DNA of 64,000 nucleotides from Bacteroides sp. (lineage in GTDB: Bacteria > Bacteroidota > Bacteroidia > Bacteroidales > Muribaculaceae), in assembly GCA_014802015.1 (NCBI GenBank), contig JAAVDB010000010.1, positions 1-64,000 of the forward strand, in the 5' to 3' direction. Numbering within the stretch: the stretch's first letter is position 1; each line of letters starts with the position of its first letter. Below the pieces are notes generated by a model. It was not told the DNA's origin. It ran no database searches and saw only the letters and a list, made by a program, of their open reading frames with translations. Shown here one piece after another: positions 28,455-37,417 of this stretch. A program made the position numbers and the translations under genes.

Positions 28455-29662
28455 GAAGTTTTAATTTCCTGAAGGATATTGTCCCATTGGGCAATGATCT
28501 TTTCTTCTGTGAAATTTTTAGATTTCATCACGGCATTAAGCGCCATTTCTATACGCATAGATTTATCACTCATCAATGATGCCAATTTATCAGCATAAAT
28601 ATTTTCATCGAAGGCCGGTACAAGAATGCCGTTGACTCCATCATCAATAATATCCTTAATCGATGCAAATGAATCAAAAGCAATCGGTACACAGCCATTT
28701 TGCATAGCCTCCAACAGGGTCATTCCCCAGCCTTCACGAATGGATGTCATGATGAAGACAGATGCTTCTTGGTAAAAAGATTGTGATTCCCGTCTACCAT
28801 GAAAGGTGACTCGTTGGATTCCATGGCGTTTAACGAATGACTCAAGATAAGTACGGTCATCACCATCACCGACAATATCAAACTCCCAGTCTTGAAAAAT
28901 CGGTTTCAGCGAAAGTTTTTGCCAAATTCTAAGAGCCGTCGTAATATTCTTGGGAAATTCCTGTAATCTTGCCACCAACAATAATTTTTTCTGCTTGTCC
29001 AGTATCTGTTCCTTGGAGACAAAATCTTTAAAACTCAACATATTCGGTATTGCATCCAACTTGTAGGTATTCTCGATACCTGTCAATTCTTGCCACTCGG
29101 GCACGAACTGTCTGGATAGCAGTACAAATTTTTCTACATCATTGTAAATTCTTCGATATGCATTACGATTCTTTATCAATGTCAATGCATTATGAAGACT
29201 TGAATACATAGGATGAGTAAGTAGTTTTATCAGATTTTTAATTCTTTCTGATGCAGAATGTGCATTTAATACACTGAGATACCGTTGTCTTAGGTTAAGA
29301 TTAAACAGCCGCCTTGGTGTATTATGGTGACTATAAACTAACTTACAGGGATATGTACTTAATCTTATAGCGTTCTTCAAATAAAAATTTTTGTCAACCC
29401 CCATCTGATTTATGATGACGTCAATCCGCCATCGCTCGATAAGTTCTGTAACGTCCTCTGAAGAGAAATTTGGTGGTAAGCACTCACTCGCTTCATATTT
29501 ATATCGGGGAATATCGTCTGAATAACGCTTACGATAGTTGTAAAAATTGTAACAATGGTAATCATAATGCCTTTTCAAGCCATCCGCAATGAGCGCGGTA
29601 GTCCGCTGAATACCCCCCATTGTAGGACACGTTTCATCGCCATGATAAAATAGTATATTCAT
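28451..29662 (-). CDS. Glycosyltransferase family 4
   Basis: The 403-residue GT-B protein has an N-terminal GGIQRTTALIADGL loop and a C-terminal Rossmann half with LLLVARLQEFPKN and SIREGWGMTLLEAMQNGCVP (the EX7E-type motif). It follows the flippase by 20 bases and overlaps the ATP-grasp gene by 4. It probably acts on the cytoplasmic side of the membrane to extend the lipid-linked unit. Confidence 0.9.
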   Translation of the reverse strand: MNILFYHGDETCPTMGGIQRTTALIADGLKRHYDYHCYNFYNYRKRYSDDIPRYKYEASECLPPNFSSEDVTELIERWRIDVIINQMGVDKNFYLKNAIRLSTYPCKLVYSHHNTPRRLFNLNLRQRYLSVLNAHSASERIKNLIKLLTHPMYSSLHNALTLIKNRNAYRRIYNDVEKFVLLSRQFVPEWQELTGIENTYKLDAIPNMLSFKDFVSKEQILDKQKKLLLVARLQEFPKNITTALRIWQKLSLKPIFQDWEFDIVGDGDDRTYLESFVKRHGIQRVTFHGRRESQSFYQEASVFIMTSIREGWGMTLLEAMQNGCVPIAFDSFASIKDIIDDGVNGILVPAFDENIYADKLASLMSDKSMRIEMALNAVMKSKNFTEEKIIAQWDNILQEIKTS

Positions 29663-29682
29663 AAACTGATAAGTATTAGCGA

Positions 29683-31224
29683 TTATGATTTAATGAAGAG
29701 TCGTCGGATTCGTGAACCAAGTGTTCGGAAACTTGGTGAAATGATCCATAAACACATACATAATGTTATCAAGTATGACAAACAGATGCAAATGGTATAG
29801 ATTGCAAGCATTATCCATGTATGAGGTAAAGTATCCCAATATCCGTCAAAAATATAATATAGAATCACACCTATAACCACAGCCGGTAAAGCCATCGATA
29901 CATAGTTCACGAAATACTTGATGAGTGATTCATGGAGCCCGTATTTAAATAGGAAAAATGGTTTCCACAGCTCAATCACACATATTGAACTGATCAGGAC
30001 GCCTGAAAGAATACCATTAAGGCCATAATAATATCCAAGTAAAATTGAAAGTCCTACATTTAGCAAAGCTTCTATTACTGGAGAGTATATATCTTGATAT
30101 TGTCCTTGTCCTGCGATAAATTGATTGACGGTATAACGGTTTAGTCTTATGAACAAAGTGGTTGCAATAATCAACAGAGTAGACAAAGGCAACAGATATT
30201 GTTCGCCAATCCAAATCTCTACGAAAGCCTGCCCTATAGTTATAAATACGAATGTAACAGTGGCGACAAGTGTGAAACGTAGTGCAAACAGTTCATAAAA
30301 TACCTTCATTATACGGTTTTTATCGCCTTCGGCAATCATATCACCGATCCCTGCTCCCATGCTGTTGAATATAGCATTAAATAATCGCATAATTCCTGAT
30401 GATACGATCAAATAATTTCCATATATCGCAACTAATGATAAGGATGAATATGCGTATATGATCAGAGGGCTTGATTGAGTTAATGCAAATCCACCGATAT
30501 TATGGAAGAAAACCTGTTTAGTCTTCACGATTAAATTTGCATATTTTCGTTTTAATTCATTATATGTTAGTTTCGACTCTTTGAGATATGGGAAAGATTT
30601 TGACACTGTAATGTGGAGAACAGCACTCCCTGCAATCGAAAATAATACTTCAGTAACGAGCCACCATATATAAGGGTTACGGCATGAGGATAAGACTACA
30701 ATCTGAGTAACGGACTTAATAATATTGCAAGCCCCCAGACTTTGTTGTATTTTATAATCGTGCTGTGAGGCTGTAAGTATAATCTGTCGATAATTTATAA
30801 AATATCCTAAAAGGGAACTAAACAGCAATACTCCGAATGATGAATATGCATACCATAATGGTAAAGATATTTTTTTGAAAATTAATGGGAAAAAAAGCAT
30901 TACGCTTATTGCTCCGATTATTATCACGGACGCTATTCGTCTATAAAGTTTTCCTTGCAGTGATAGAATCTCATTTATAGAAGTCTGATCATTATTATGC
31001 AGAGGTTTATATAATGAAAATGATACAGCGGAATTGATACCAAGTTCTGCAAGATTTAGAAACTGAAGAATGTTAACCGCAGTTGTATTCAGACCCAAAA
31101 TGTCCTCTCCCAGATATTCCAGAAAAATTTTTCGGGAGATAAATGCCAGCACAAACTGAATCGCAAAAAATGTCAGTGCATAAATTGAATTCTTTAATGT
31201 CTTTGCTGTTCGTGATTTTGACAT
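29683..31224 (-). CDS. Polysaccharide flippase (Wzx-like, MOP superfamily)
   Basis: The 513-residue protein has about 12-14 membrane segments and a basic N-terminus (MSKSRTAKTLKNSIYALTFF). The family block YLGEDILGLNTTAVNILQFLNLAELGI, split over residues 33-60, is typical of oligosaccharide translocases. It would move the lipid-linked repeat unit across the inner membrane. It is second in the minus operon, 29 bases after upxY. The base composition drops sharply at the upxY/flippase boundary. Confidence 0.9.
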   Translation of the reverse strand: MSKSRTAKTLKNSIYALTFFAIQFVLAFISRKIFLEYLGEDILGLNTTAVNILQFLNLAELGINSAVSFSLYKPLHNNDQTSINEILSLQGKLYRRIASVIIIGAISVMLFFPLIFKKISLPLWYAYSSFGVLLFSSLLGYFINYRQIILTASQHDYKIQQSLGACNIIKSVTQIVVLSSCRNPYIWWLVTEVLFSIAGSAVLHITVSKSFPYLKESKLTYNELKRKYANLIVKTKQVFFHNIGGFALTQSSPLIIYAYSSLSLVAIYGNYLIVSSGIMRLFNAIFNSMGAGIGDMIAEGDKNRIMKVFYELFALRFTLVATVTFVFITIGQAFVEIWIGEQYLLPLSTLLIIATTLFIRLNRYTVNQFIAGQGQYQDIYSPVIEALLNVGLSILLGYYYGLNGILSGVLISSICVIELWKPFFLFKYGLHESLIKYFVNYVSMALPAVVIGVILYYIFDGYWDTLPHTWIMLAIYTICICLSYLITLCMCLWIISPSFRTLGSRIRRLFIKS

Positions 31225-31253
31225 ATAGAGACCCTCTGTTTTTTCGTGCGGTT

Positions 31254-31853
31254 TTATTGTATCCCCTGTACATCTGACAGATTGATTCTCACCGAGGCGC
31301 CGCCCAGCAGGTCAAGGGCCACTATCAGCGAATGACTGCCGTCAGGATCCGAGATGATGCTACCCTCAAGACCTTGCAGGCGACCACGTATCACGCGCAC
31401 TTTGTCGTTATGTTTCAGTGGCGATTGGATTAAGTTGACCGGACTGTCTGCATGGCCGAGCATAAATTTAAACATAGCAAGCTGGCGGTCGGGGATTGTA
31501 GCAGGCGGACTGTTGTGTGTGCCTTTGTTTGCGGCATGGTCGGTCATGAAGCGTAAGATGTATGGCCGTCTGACCAACTCACGACGCTCACGCTCGGTAC
31601 ATTTTACAAACACTATCGATGGGATGATTACCCGCTCAATCATTTTACGTTTACCGTTTGCCCATAAGCGTAGTTCATTTTGTGTAGCGACAAAGCATTC
31701 GATTCCGATTCCAATGAGGCGTTCTGCCACTTTTTTCTCATGCCTGGCATTGACAATGGCGACATACCATTTGGATTCACCCACGCCTACGGCGCCGTCA
31801 ACGCCCGCAGGCACTGCCGTAACGTTGTATGTATATGTCTCAGTATTAGACAT
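31254..31853 (-). CDS. upxY: UpxY family transcription antiterminator (minus operon)
   Basis: The 199-residue NusG-like protein has an NGN domain (WYVAIVNARHEKKVAERLIG, about residues 28-130) and a C-terminal KOW motif (DKVRVIRGRLQGLEGSI, about 150-166). UpxY proteins let RNA polymerase read through the long polysaccharide operon that they head. It is the first gene of the minus operon; its ATG is only 23 bases from the left inverted repeat. It is G/C-richer (31 of 60 in one row counted) than the genes after it. No upxZ follows it. Confidence 0.9.
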   Translation of the reverse strand: MSNTETYTYNVTAVPAGVDGAVGVGESKWYVAIVNARHEKKVAERLIGIGIECFVATQNELRLWANGKRKMIERVIIPSIVFVKCTERERRELVRRPYILRFMTDHAANKGTHNSPPATIPDRQLAMFKFMLGHADSPVNLIQSPLKHNDKVRVIRGRLQGLEGSIISDPDGSHSLIVALDLLGGASVRINLSDVQGIQ

Positions 31854-31876
31854 GCTTTAGCTGAAACAAAATGTGC

Positions 31877-31895
31877 ATCTCTTCGTAAGAGATAC
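31877..31895. repeat. Left inverted repeat (IRL) of the invertible promoter segment
   Basis: The sequence ATCTCTTCGTAAGAGATAC is the exact reverse complement of the 19 bases at 32085-32103. It is itself an imperfect dyad (7-bp arms ATCTCTT/AAGAGAT around CGT), as expected for a recombinase crossover site with an asymmetric core. Confidence 0.9.
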
Positions 31896-32084
31896 ATACC
31901 ATAGAGAAATATCGCTGACTGATAATGCGTTATAGTGTGCGCTCCTTACACGATATTTACGACATTATGACATAACATTACAAATTCCCACTTATGAAAA
32001 TTTGAATTATATCGGCTGAGCGAAATTAGCGATACTATTATTTAGTGGATTCCGAATAAATTTTATATCTTTGCATTACTATAA
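31896..32084. other. Invertible promoter segment between two divergent polysaccharide operons
   Basis: This 189-bp A/T-rich, non-coding segment is enclosed by the two 19-bp inverted repeats. It contains one clear promoter box, facing right. On the opposite strand I find no TAnnTTTG match (the best is TAATTTCG at 32021-32028). In the sequenced orientation the plus operon would be ON and the minus operon OFF. After inversion the box would lie at about 31907-31914 facing upxY of the minus operon, about 50 bases from its ATG. The rest of this 405-base intergenic region is the leader of the plus operon. Confidence 0.85.
32066..32073 (+). promoter_or_regulatory. -7 box of the invertible promoter, now facing the plus operon
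   Basis: TATCTTTG is an exact TAnnTTTG match. A TTTAG at 32041-32045 is at about the right distance for the upstream element. The transcript would start near 32079, run through the right repeat and carry a leader of about 180 bases to upxY at 32259. Confidence 0.8.
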
Positions 32085-32103
32085 GTATCTCTTACGAAGA
32101 GAT
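32085..32103. repeat. Right inverted repeat (IRR) of the invertible promoter segment
   Basis: GTATCTCTTACGAAGAGAT is the reverse complement of 31877-31895. Here the dyad is longer: 12-bp arms (32082-32093 and 32097-32108) around ACG. No T-run follows, so it is not a terminator. Confidence 0.9.
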
Positions 32104-32140
32104 ACTTAATTTAGATAGACAAAGTGAGACGAGTTGTTTT

Positions 32141-32203
32141 TCTGAAATCAGCATGGCAAGCTTTTCAGATGGATTCCGTAACGACCTGTGTAACAAACTG
32201 TAA
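32141..32203 (+). other. Leader of the plus operon with a hairpin and a 16-codon reading frame
   Basis: A stem TCTGAAA (32141-32147) with TTTCAGA (32163-32169) has a 15-base loop. The loop holds an ATG at 32153 that opens a 16-codon frame ending at 32203 (MASFSDGFRNDLCNKL). No ribosome-binding site is clear, and frames of this length occur by chance. It may be a leader feature on which the UpxY protein acts, or nothing. Confidence 0.25.
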
Positions 32204-32258
32204 TGGTTGTATGCAGGACTCAAATTATTGTCATAACTAACCGACGGCCGTTTTTGCA

Positions 32259-32810
32259 ATGACTGACACGAGTGAAAACAACCACTGGTATGTGATGCGT
32301 GACCTAAAGCGGGCCAATGCTCTCACTCCGGCCTACAAGCAACTTGCCGAGGCAGGATTTGAAGTCTTCACACCGATGGTAACAAGGGTTATAAATTCAT
32401 TCGGTCGAAGAAAAAAATTATCGGTGCCGTTCATGTCTGACCTGTTGTTCGTATGTTCTACCCGTGACAAACTCGATCCCCTGGTCAGGAAGATCCCGAC
32501 TCTGCAATACAGGTATGTAAAGGGAGCTGTCAGTCAGCCGATGGAGGTGTCTGTTCAAGAGATGGATCGCTTCAGAGGGGCCGTTGAGACGGCATCCAAC
32601 CCAATGTTTCTCAGCATGGATGAGATAGCCCCTGAAATGTATGGAGCAAACATACGCATAATATCCGACGGGATACTTAATAATTACGAAGGGCGACTGC
32701 TTAAAATTAAAGGGTCCGGCAAGAAACGTATAATGGTCTGTCTGAAAGAGAGTAATCTCGTCGCCGCGATTGAGATCACTGCGTCTGACTACGTCGAGGT
32801 GAAGGTGTAA
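32259..32810 (+). CDS. upxY: UpxY/NusG-like transcription antiterminator (plus operon)
   Basis: The 183-residue protein begins with an NGN-type domain (HWYVMRDLKRANALTPAYKQ, residues 8-27, then EVFTPMVTRVINSFGRRKKL). It has a degenerate KOW-like tail (IRIISDGILNNYEGRLLKIK). It differs clearly from the antiterminator of the minus operon, so each is probably specific to its own transcript. It heads the plus operon 156 bases after the right repeat, and the flippase starts 6 bases later. UpxY is the best family fit, though more divergent than its partner. Confidence 0.85.
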   Translation: MTDTSENNHWYVMRDLKRANALTPAYKQLAEAGFEVFTPMVTRVINSFGRRKKLSVPFMSDLLFVCSTRDKLDPLVRKIPTLQYRYVKGAVSQPMEVSVQEMDRFRGAVETASNPMFLSMDEIAPEMYGANIRIISDGILNNYEGRLLKIKGSGKKRIMVCLKESNLVAAIEITASDYVEVKV

Positions 32811-32816
32811 ATAGCC

Positions 32817-34346
32817 ATGTCATCTGAGAATAAGAAGATTACCAAAAATACTTTATTCCTGTACCTTCGTATGGGAATAGTCATGCTGATAAAGCTGTAT
32901 GTCGCCAGGATCCTGTTGGAGGCATTAGGCATAGATGATTACGGTGTATGGAATATACTGGCGTCATTTGTGATTTCTTTTCAATTTATCAGCGCGCCTA
33001 TTGTGGTGTCAACCCAGAGATTCCTGAATTATGACATGGGGCAGGGGGGACATAAACTTAACAGGATTTTCAATCTGTCGTTTGAGTTAATACTGTCAGT
33101 CAGCATACTCCTGATATTAGGATTTGAGACTGTCGGCAAATGGTTTATCGAGAACAAACTTAACTTCGAGCCCGGCATGATGCCCACAGTCGCGGTCTTA
33201 TATCAACTCACCATATTCAGTCTGGTATTCCAGCTCATTCAAAAACCGTTCGAGTCGACAGTTATTGCTCACGAGAGGATGTCGTTTTATGCTTACATCA
33301 CACTATTTGAAGCATTCTTCCTGTTAGGAATAACCATATTGCTTAAAAGTGATATTTCCGAGAATAAGCTTATATGGTACGGGTCCCTCAACATGTTGCT
33401 TTATGCCCTCGAATTTTCAGGATATTGGGTCTATTGCAGGTTGAAATTTCAGTGTTGTCGTCTGAAGCTTGTATGGGATAAGGCATTGGCCAAGGAGATA
33501 GGCGTATTCTCCGGGTGGAATCTGTTCGGAGGTCTGTCATCGATGACTGCCAATCAGGGTATCAACGTCCTCCTGAATATATTCTTCGGGGTTGCTGTCA
33601 ATGCTGCATTCGGCATATCCAATCAGGTAAAAGGTGCCATAACGATGCTGATAATAAATCTGCAGAAGGCTTTTGACCCGCAGATTGTCAAAAATTATTC
33701 GATTGGAAATATGGAGCGGATGCACAAGCTGACTGTCAGCATCATTTCGCTATCATATCTTCTTGCTCTGATTGTCGTATTTCCATTGTGCCTTAATATT
33801 GATTTTATTCTTTCCGAATGGCTTGGTAATGAGATTCCGGCCTGGACAAATTGGTTCTGTATCCTGACTCTGCTACAGATGCTTTTCGTAGCGCTCGGAG
33901 GCCCGATAGATACGGCTGTTTTTGCTACAGGAAAGATCAAATCATATCAACTGTGGCTGAGTGGTGAGATATTCTTAAACATCATTTTCGTATATATCTT
34001 CTTTCGGCTTTCATACGGGCCCGTATGGGCATTTGTAGTCAAATTACTTGTAGAAGGTATTATCACAGCGACGCGGTTTATATTCCTCAGGAGAGTCGGA
34101 TTGTCACTAAGCACCTCGATACGTAGAATTATCATCCCTCTGTTTTCCGTGTCGATCGTTGCGTGCGGTCTATGTTATGCAATAATCACCCTGTTGAGCA
34201 TCCATAACGGATGGCTAAACTTTATTTGCACTGTATTCCTGTTCGTTTTAATTGTCGCTATATCAGGATGGTATTTATTGCTTGACCGATCTCTGAAAGA
34301 CAAGATATATCATAAACTCGCCCCAATTTTCACAGGTAAGTCATGA
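32817..34346 (+). CDS. Polysaccharide flippase (Wzx-like, MOP superfamily)
   Basis: The 509-residue protein has about 12-14 hydrophobic segments. Its N-terminus (TLFLYLRMGIVMLIKLYVAR, then LGIDDYGVWNILASFV) is typical of lipopolysaccharide or capsule exporters. It belongs to the same superfamily as the minus-operon flippase but differs much in sequence, so it probably carries a different unit. It contains a G6 run at 33044-33049. It overlaps the next gene by 4 bases. Confidence 0.9.
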   Translation: MSSENKKITKNTLFLYLRMGIVMLIKLYVARILLEALGIDDYGVWNILASFVISFQFISAPIVVSTQRFLNYDMGQGGHKLNRIFNLSFELILSVSILLILGFETVGKWFIENKLNFEPGMMPTVAVLYQLTIFSLVFQLIQKPFESTVIAHERMSFYAYITLFEAFFLLGITILLKSDISENKLIWYGSLNMLLYALEFSGYWVYCRLKFQCCRLKLVWDKALAKEIGVFSGWNLFGGLSSMTANQGINVLLNIFFGVAVNAAFGISNQVKGAITMLIINLQKAFDPQIVKNYSIGNMERMHKLTVSIISLSYLLALIVVFPLCLNIDFILSEWLGNEIPAWTNWFCILTLLQMLFVALGGPIDTAVFATGKIKSYQLWLSGEIFLNIIFVYIFFRLSYGPVWAFVVKLLVEGIITATRFIFLRRVGLSLSTSIRRIIIPLFSVSIVACGLCYAIITLLSIHNGWLNFICTVFLFVLIVAISGWYLLLDRSLKDKIYHKLAPIFTGKS

Positions 34347-35296
34347 AGATTCAGCATTACTCGCTAAATGGAGAACGGCCTGTCAGCCGGATAAAGGAAC
34401 TTATACGATACAAACTTCCGTTACTTCTGTATTATCCGCTGTCAAAATCATTATGTATATGCCATCGTTTTCTCCACGCTCCTAAACAATTCAAATACAA
34501 AGCATCGCTCTGTCTTATCTTTAAAGACGAGGCTCCGTATCTTAAGGAGTGGCTGGAGTACCATCTGCTGATTGGAATTGATCATTTTTATCTTTATAAC
34601 AACAATTCTTCTGATAATTATCTTGAGGTCCTCGGCCCATATATTGAAGCGGGGACTGTCACTCTGATCCAATTTCCTGAAAAATACGCTCAAGTTAAAG
34701 CATATAGGGATTGTTACGAAAAGACCAAAAACGAGACTGAATGGCTCGGCTACATTGACGTTGACGAATATGTCAATCTTATCGGGCATAATTCTATCGG
34801 TGAGTTATTGGATACTGTTGCCTACTATCCGTCACTGTATCTCAATTGGAGAATGTTTGGTACATCAGGACATCTTAAGGAGAATCATAGTGAACTGACT
34901 ATCGAACGATATACTCAGGCCTGGAGAAACCTAAGCTCGACCGGAAAAGGATTTATCAACAATAATTTCCCATCCCACTCTGTAACAGTCCACTTCCACA
35001 CATCCCGAATATATGGACTCCCTGTGCTGGGCGTTTTGGCTAACAAAAGCCTGCGGCACTCATTGTACTATATATCTTCGTGCGGAGTTGACAAAGTGGC
35101 TTATCTGAATCATTACTGGAGTCGCTCACTCGAATTTTATCGTTATAAGGATTTTCAGAAAGGGGACGCAACTAATGCCACTAATGAATCATTGAGAACA
35201 GCCCCCGGCAGATTCGAACGACATGAATTGAGAAATTCTACGAAAGATTTCTCAATCCAGAGATGGTTGATATTCCTCAAAATGAAAATGAAATAA
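34343..35296 (+). CDS. Glycosyltransferase family 92/GT2-like
   Basis: The 317-residue protein has the GT92 (DUF23) type blocks YKASLCLIFKDEAPYLKEWL (about residues 51-70), GIDHFYLYNNNSSDNY, and WLGYIDVDEYVNL with a DVDE metal site. Members transfer galactose or similar sugars; the donor here is unknown. It overlaps the flippase stop by 4 bases. A 73-base gap separates it from the next gene. Confidence 0.82.
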   Translation: MKIQHYSLNGERPVSRIKELIRYKLPLLLYYPLSKSLCICHRFLHAPKQFKYKASLCLIFKDEAPYLKEWLEYHLLIGIDHFYLYNNNSSDNYLEVLGPYIEAGTVTLIQFPEKYAQVKAYRDCYEKTKNETEWLGYIDVDEYVNLIGHNSIGELLDTVAYYPSLYLNWRMFGTSGHLKENHSELTIERYTQAWRNLSSTGKGFINNNFPSHSVTVHFHTSRIYGLPVLGVLANKSLRHSLYYISSCGVDKVAYLNHYWSRSLEFYRYKDFQKGDATNATNESLRTAPGRFERHELRNSTKDFSIQRWLIFLKMKMK

Positions 35297-35369
35297 CAGA
35301 GTCTCGACTGTATATGTGGAATATACTATTTAAGTTACTGATATTTACGACAAGATAGTCTAACTAAAA

Positions 35370-36473
35370 GTGATATTATATCTAATCCCGCTGGTCATTG
35401 CATTTATTTGTGCAATAGAGTACGACATCAATGGCAAAAAATACGGTAAGGGCTATTGGTGGTCGCTACTGTTTGTGTACATGACTCTTTTTATGGGATT
35501 GAGATATGGAGTCGGTGGTGATACGATAAACTATATGAGGGATTATGAATGGACTCCCGTTATCAGCAACTATACCATAATATCGTTAAATCGCTATGAC
35601 CCGGGATTTAATCTGTTGATGTCGATAGGAAAAACATTTTCAAAAGAGTTCGTGTCATTCCAGATACTGCACATCCTGATTCTTAATTCCTTGTTATTCG
35701 CCATAATCAAGAAATTTACACGATATTGGTTCTCGGCATTCTTTTTCAGCCTGTTTGTCTTTTACTATTATTATTCGACCGAGATATTGCGTGAATCGCT
35801 CGCTGTATTATGCTTTGTGCTTAATTACAACAACCTGATTAAGAAGAAATGGCTCAGATATTATTTTGTTATCATAATCTGCGCACTTCTTCATCGTTCG
35901 GCTCTGTTCCTGGCAGTATTGCCAATGTTTACAGGGCTTAGATTCAATCGGAAATACATGTTTATATTAGCCGGTACGTTTGTCTCCGGTATTATTCTGA
36001 ATCGCTTTTTAAGTCAATTAGGAAGTGATAATATTATTTCCGACGGCATATCGCGTTACTCCGGAGAGGGCAGTCACGGCATGCTTGCGGACCTCCTGAG
36101 ATTTTCCAGATTGGCTGTTTTCCCATTTTTATTTGCCATATACGTAAAATATTATACCAAGAAAGCCGGAGATCTGAAATTTGAGAACATGCTGGCTATA
36201 ATGATTATATTCGGCACCTTGGCATTCTATAGTCCTATTATATTCAGCAGACTTTGTAATTATTTCAAAGTATTCTTCGTGCTGTCATTTACTACGGCAT
36301 TTATCAATCTGGCTAAATACAAGTACACCGTGATCAGACGTAATGTCTGTATCATTTTTACAGTATTCGTCCTGATATATGGTTCCGAATACCTTATGTA
36401 TAACTATTATACACGTCTAATTCCCTATTATTCTGTCTTTAACCCCGTCGATGTAAATCGAAATTCTTTTTAA
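35370..36473 (+). CDS. EpsG family polysaccharide polymerase (Wzy-like)
   Basis: The 367-residue polytopic membrane protein has about ten hydrophobic segments. It shows the EpsG features MGLRYGVGGDTINYMRDYEW, YDPGFNLLMSI, YSTEILRESLAVLCFVLNYN and LHRSALFLAVLP. The start is a GTG at 35370; the next ATG would remove the first membrane segment. It is the counterpart of 25514-26602 in the minus operon. It is A/T-rich (22 G+C of 60 in one row counted) compared with later genes of the operon, suggesting a mosaic origin. Confidence 0.83.
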   Translation: MILYLIPLVIAFICAIEYDINGKKYGKGYWWSLLFVYMTLFMGLRYGVGGDTINYMRDYEWTPVISNYTIISLNRYDPGFNLLMSIGKTFSKEFVSFQILHILILNSLLFAIIKKFTRYWFSAFFFSLFVFYYYYSTEILRESLAVLCFVLNYNNLIKKKWLRYYFVIIICALLHRSALFLAVLPMFTGLRFNRKYMFILAGTFVSGIILNRFLSQLGSDNIISDGISRYSGEGSHGMLADLLRFSRLAVFPFLFAIYVKYYTKKAGDLKFENMLAIMIIFGTLAFYSPIIFSRLCNYFKVFFVLSFTTAFINLAKYKYTVIRRNVCIIFTVFVLIYGSEYLMYNYYTRLIPYYSVFNPVDVNRNSF

Positions 36474-36475
36474 CG

Positions 36476-37417
36476 ATGGAACCATTAGTTTCTGTTATCA
36501 TTCCCAACTACAATCACGCTCCATTTCTTAAGGCGCGTATTGACAGTGTATTATCTCAGTCATACGACAATTTCGAGGTTATCATACTGGATGATTGCTC
36601 TAAAGACGACAGTGCTGCCGTAATCGAACAGTACAGAAACCACCCCAAGATTTCGCATATAATTTATAATACCGAGAACAGCGGTTCGACATTCAAGCAA
36701 TGGCATAAAGGATTTGATCTGGCAAAAGGTGAATATATCTGGATAGCCGAATCAGATGATGTCGCACATCCTGATTTCCTCAAACGTTTGATTTCAGAAA
36801 TAAACGGAGACAAGGATGTAACACTCGCAGCTTCAGGCATTACCGTAATAGATGAAAATGGCAATAAGATCGGTTCTCTATCGATCAGCAAAAGTATACA
36901 GCCACGCAAATATACCGGTAAACAGTTCATTCGTGAAAACATGTTGATCGGCAACCATCTGTTCAATGCGAGTTCGGCGATAATCCGTAAGGATGCTCTC
37001 AAGTCGATTCCTGATGCATATACTAAATTAAAATCATCGGGAGACTATCTGTTTTGGGTTGAGTTGGCCAATCTCGGCAAGGTTGTCGAGATTCCTGATA
37101 AACTTGACTATTTCAGAAAATATTCTACATCTGTTACGCCTCGTCTGTATGCTTCCGGGCAGGCGTTTATGGAAGCACACCTGATATTTAACCGTCTTAA
37201 GGAATTAGGTTTTACCAAAGGCTTGTACCATAATATAATTGTCGGTTTCAGACTCAATCAGATTCGTCGAAATCCGAAGTTTAACAGTGAGGAAATACGA
37301 AATAATTGTCTTGATGTCTGGCAGCAGGAGAGCCAATCCGAATCGGTGGACAAGGCTATTTACATGATGTATGGTGCGTATCGCCGACTGGTACGGTTTA
37401 TCTGTAATTATATATGA
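36476..37417 (+). CDS. Glycosyltransferase family 2
   Basis: The 313-residue GT-A enzyme has VSVIIPNYNHAPFLKARIDS, ILDDCSKDDS (Asp39-Asp40) and an ESDD metal site at 92-95. It starts 2 bases after the polymerase stop and overlaps the iron-sulfur gene by 4 bases, so these three are translated in a coupled way. Sugar unknown. Confidence 0.92.
   Translation: MEPLVSVIIPNYNHAPFLKARIDSVLSQSYDNFEVIILDDCSKDDSAAVIEQYRNHPKISHIIYNTENSGSTFKQWHKGFDLAKGEYIWIAESDDVAHPDFLKRLISEINGDKDVTLAASGITVIDENGNKIGSLSISKSIQPRKYTGKQFIRENMLIGNHLFNASSAIIRKDALKSIPDAYTKLKSSGDYLFWVELANLGKVVEIPDKLDYFRKYSTSVTPRLYASGQAFMEAHLIFNRLKELGFTKGLYHNIIVGFRLNQIRRNPKFNSEEIRNNCLDVWQQESQSESVDKAIYMMYGAYRRLVRFICNYI

Noticed and set aside
32082-32108. 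Right dyad as a terminator of a short transcript
   Set aside because: No T-run follows on either strand, and the 19-bp match to the left site explains it better.
33044-33049. G6 runs in the plus-operon flippase and in mtaB (2454-2459) as phase-variable tracts
   Set aside because: Runs of six are common by chance and rarely unstable compared with the G9 tract.
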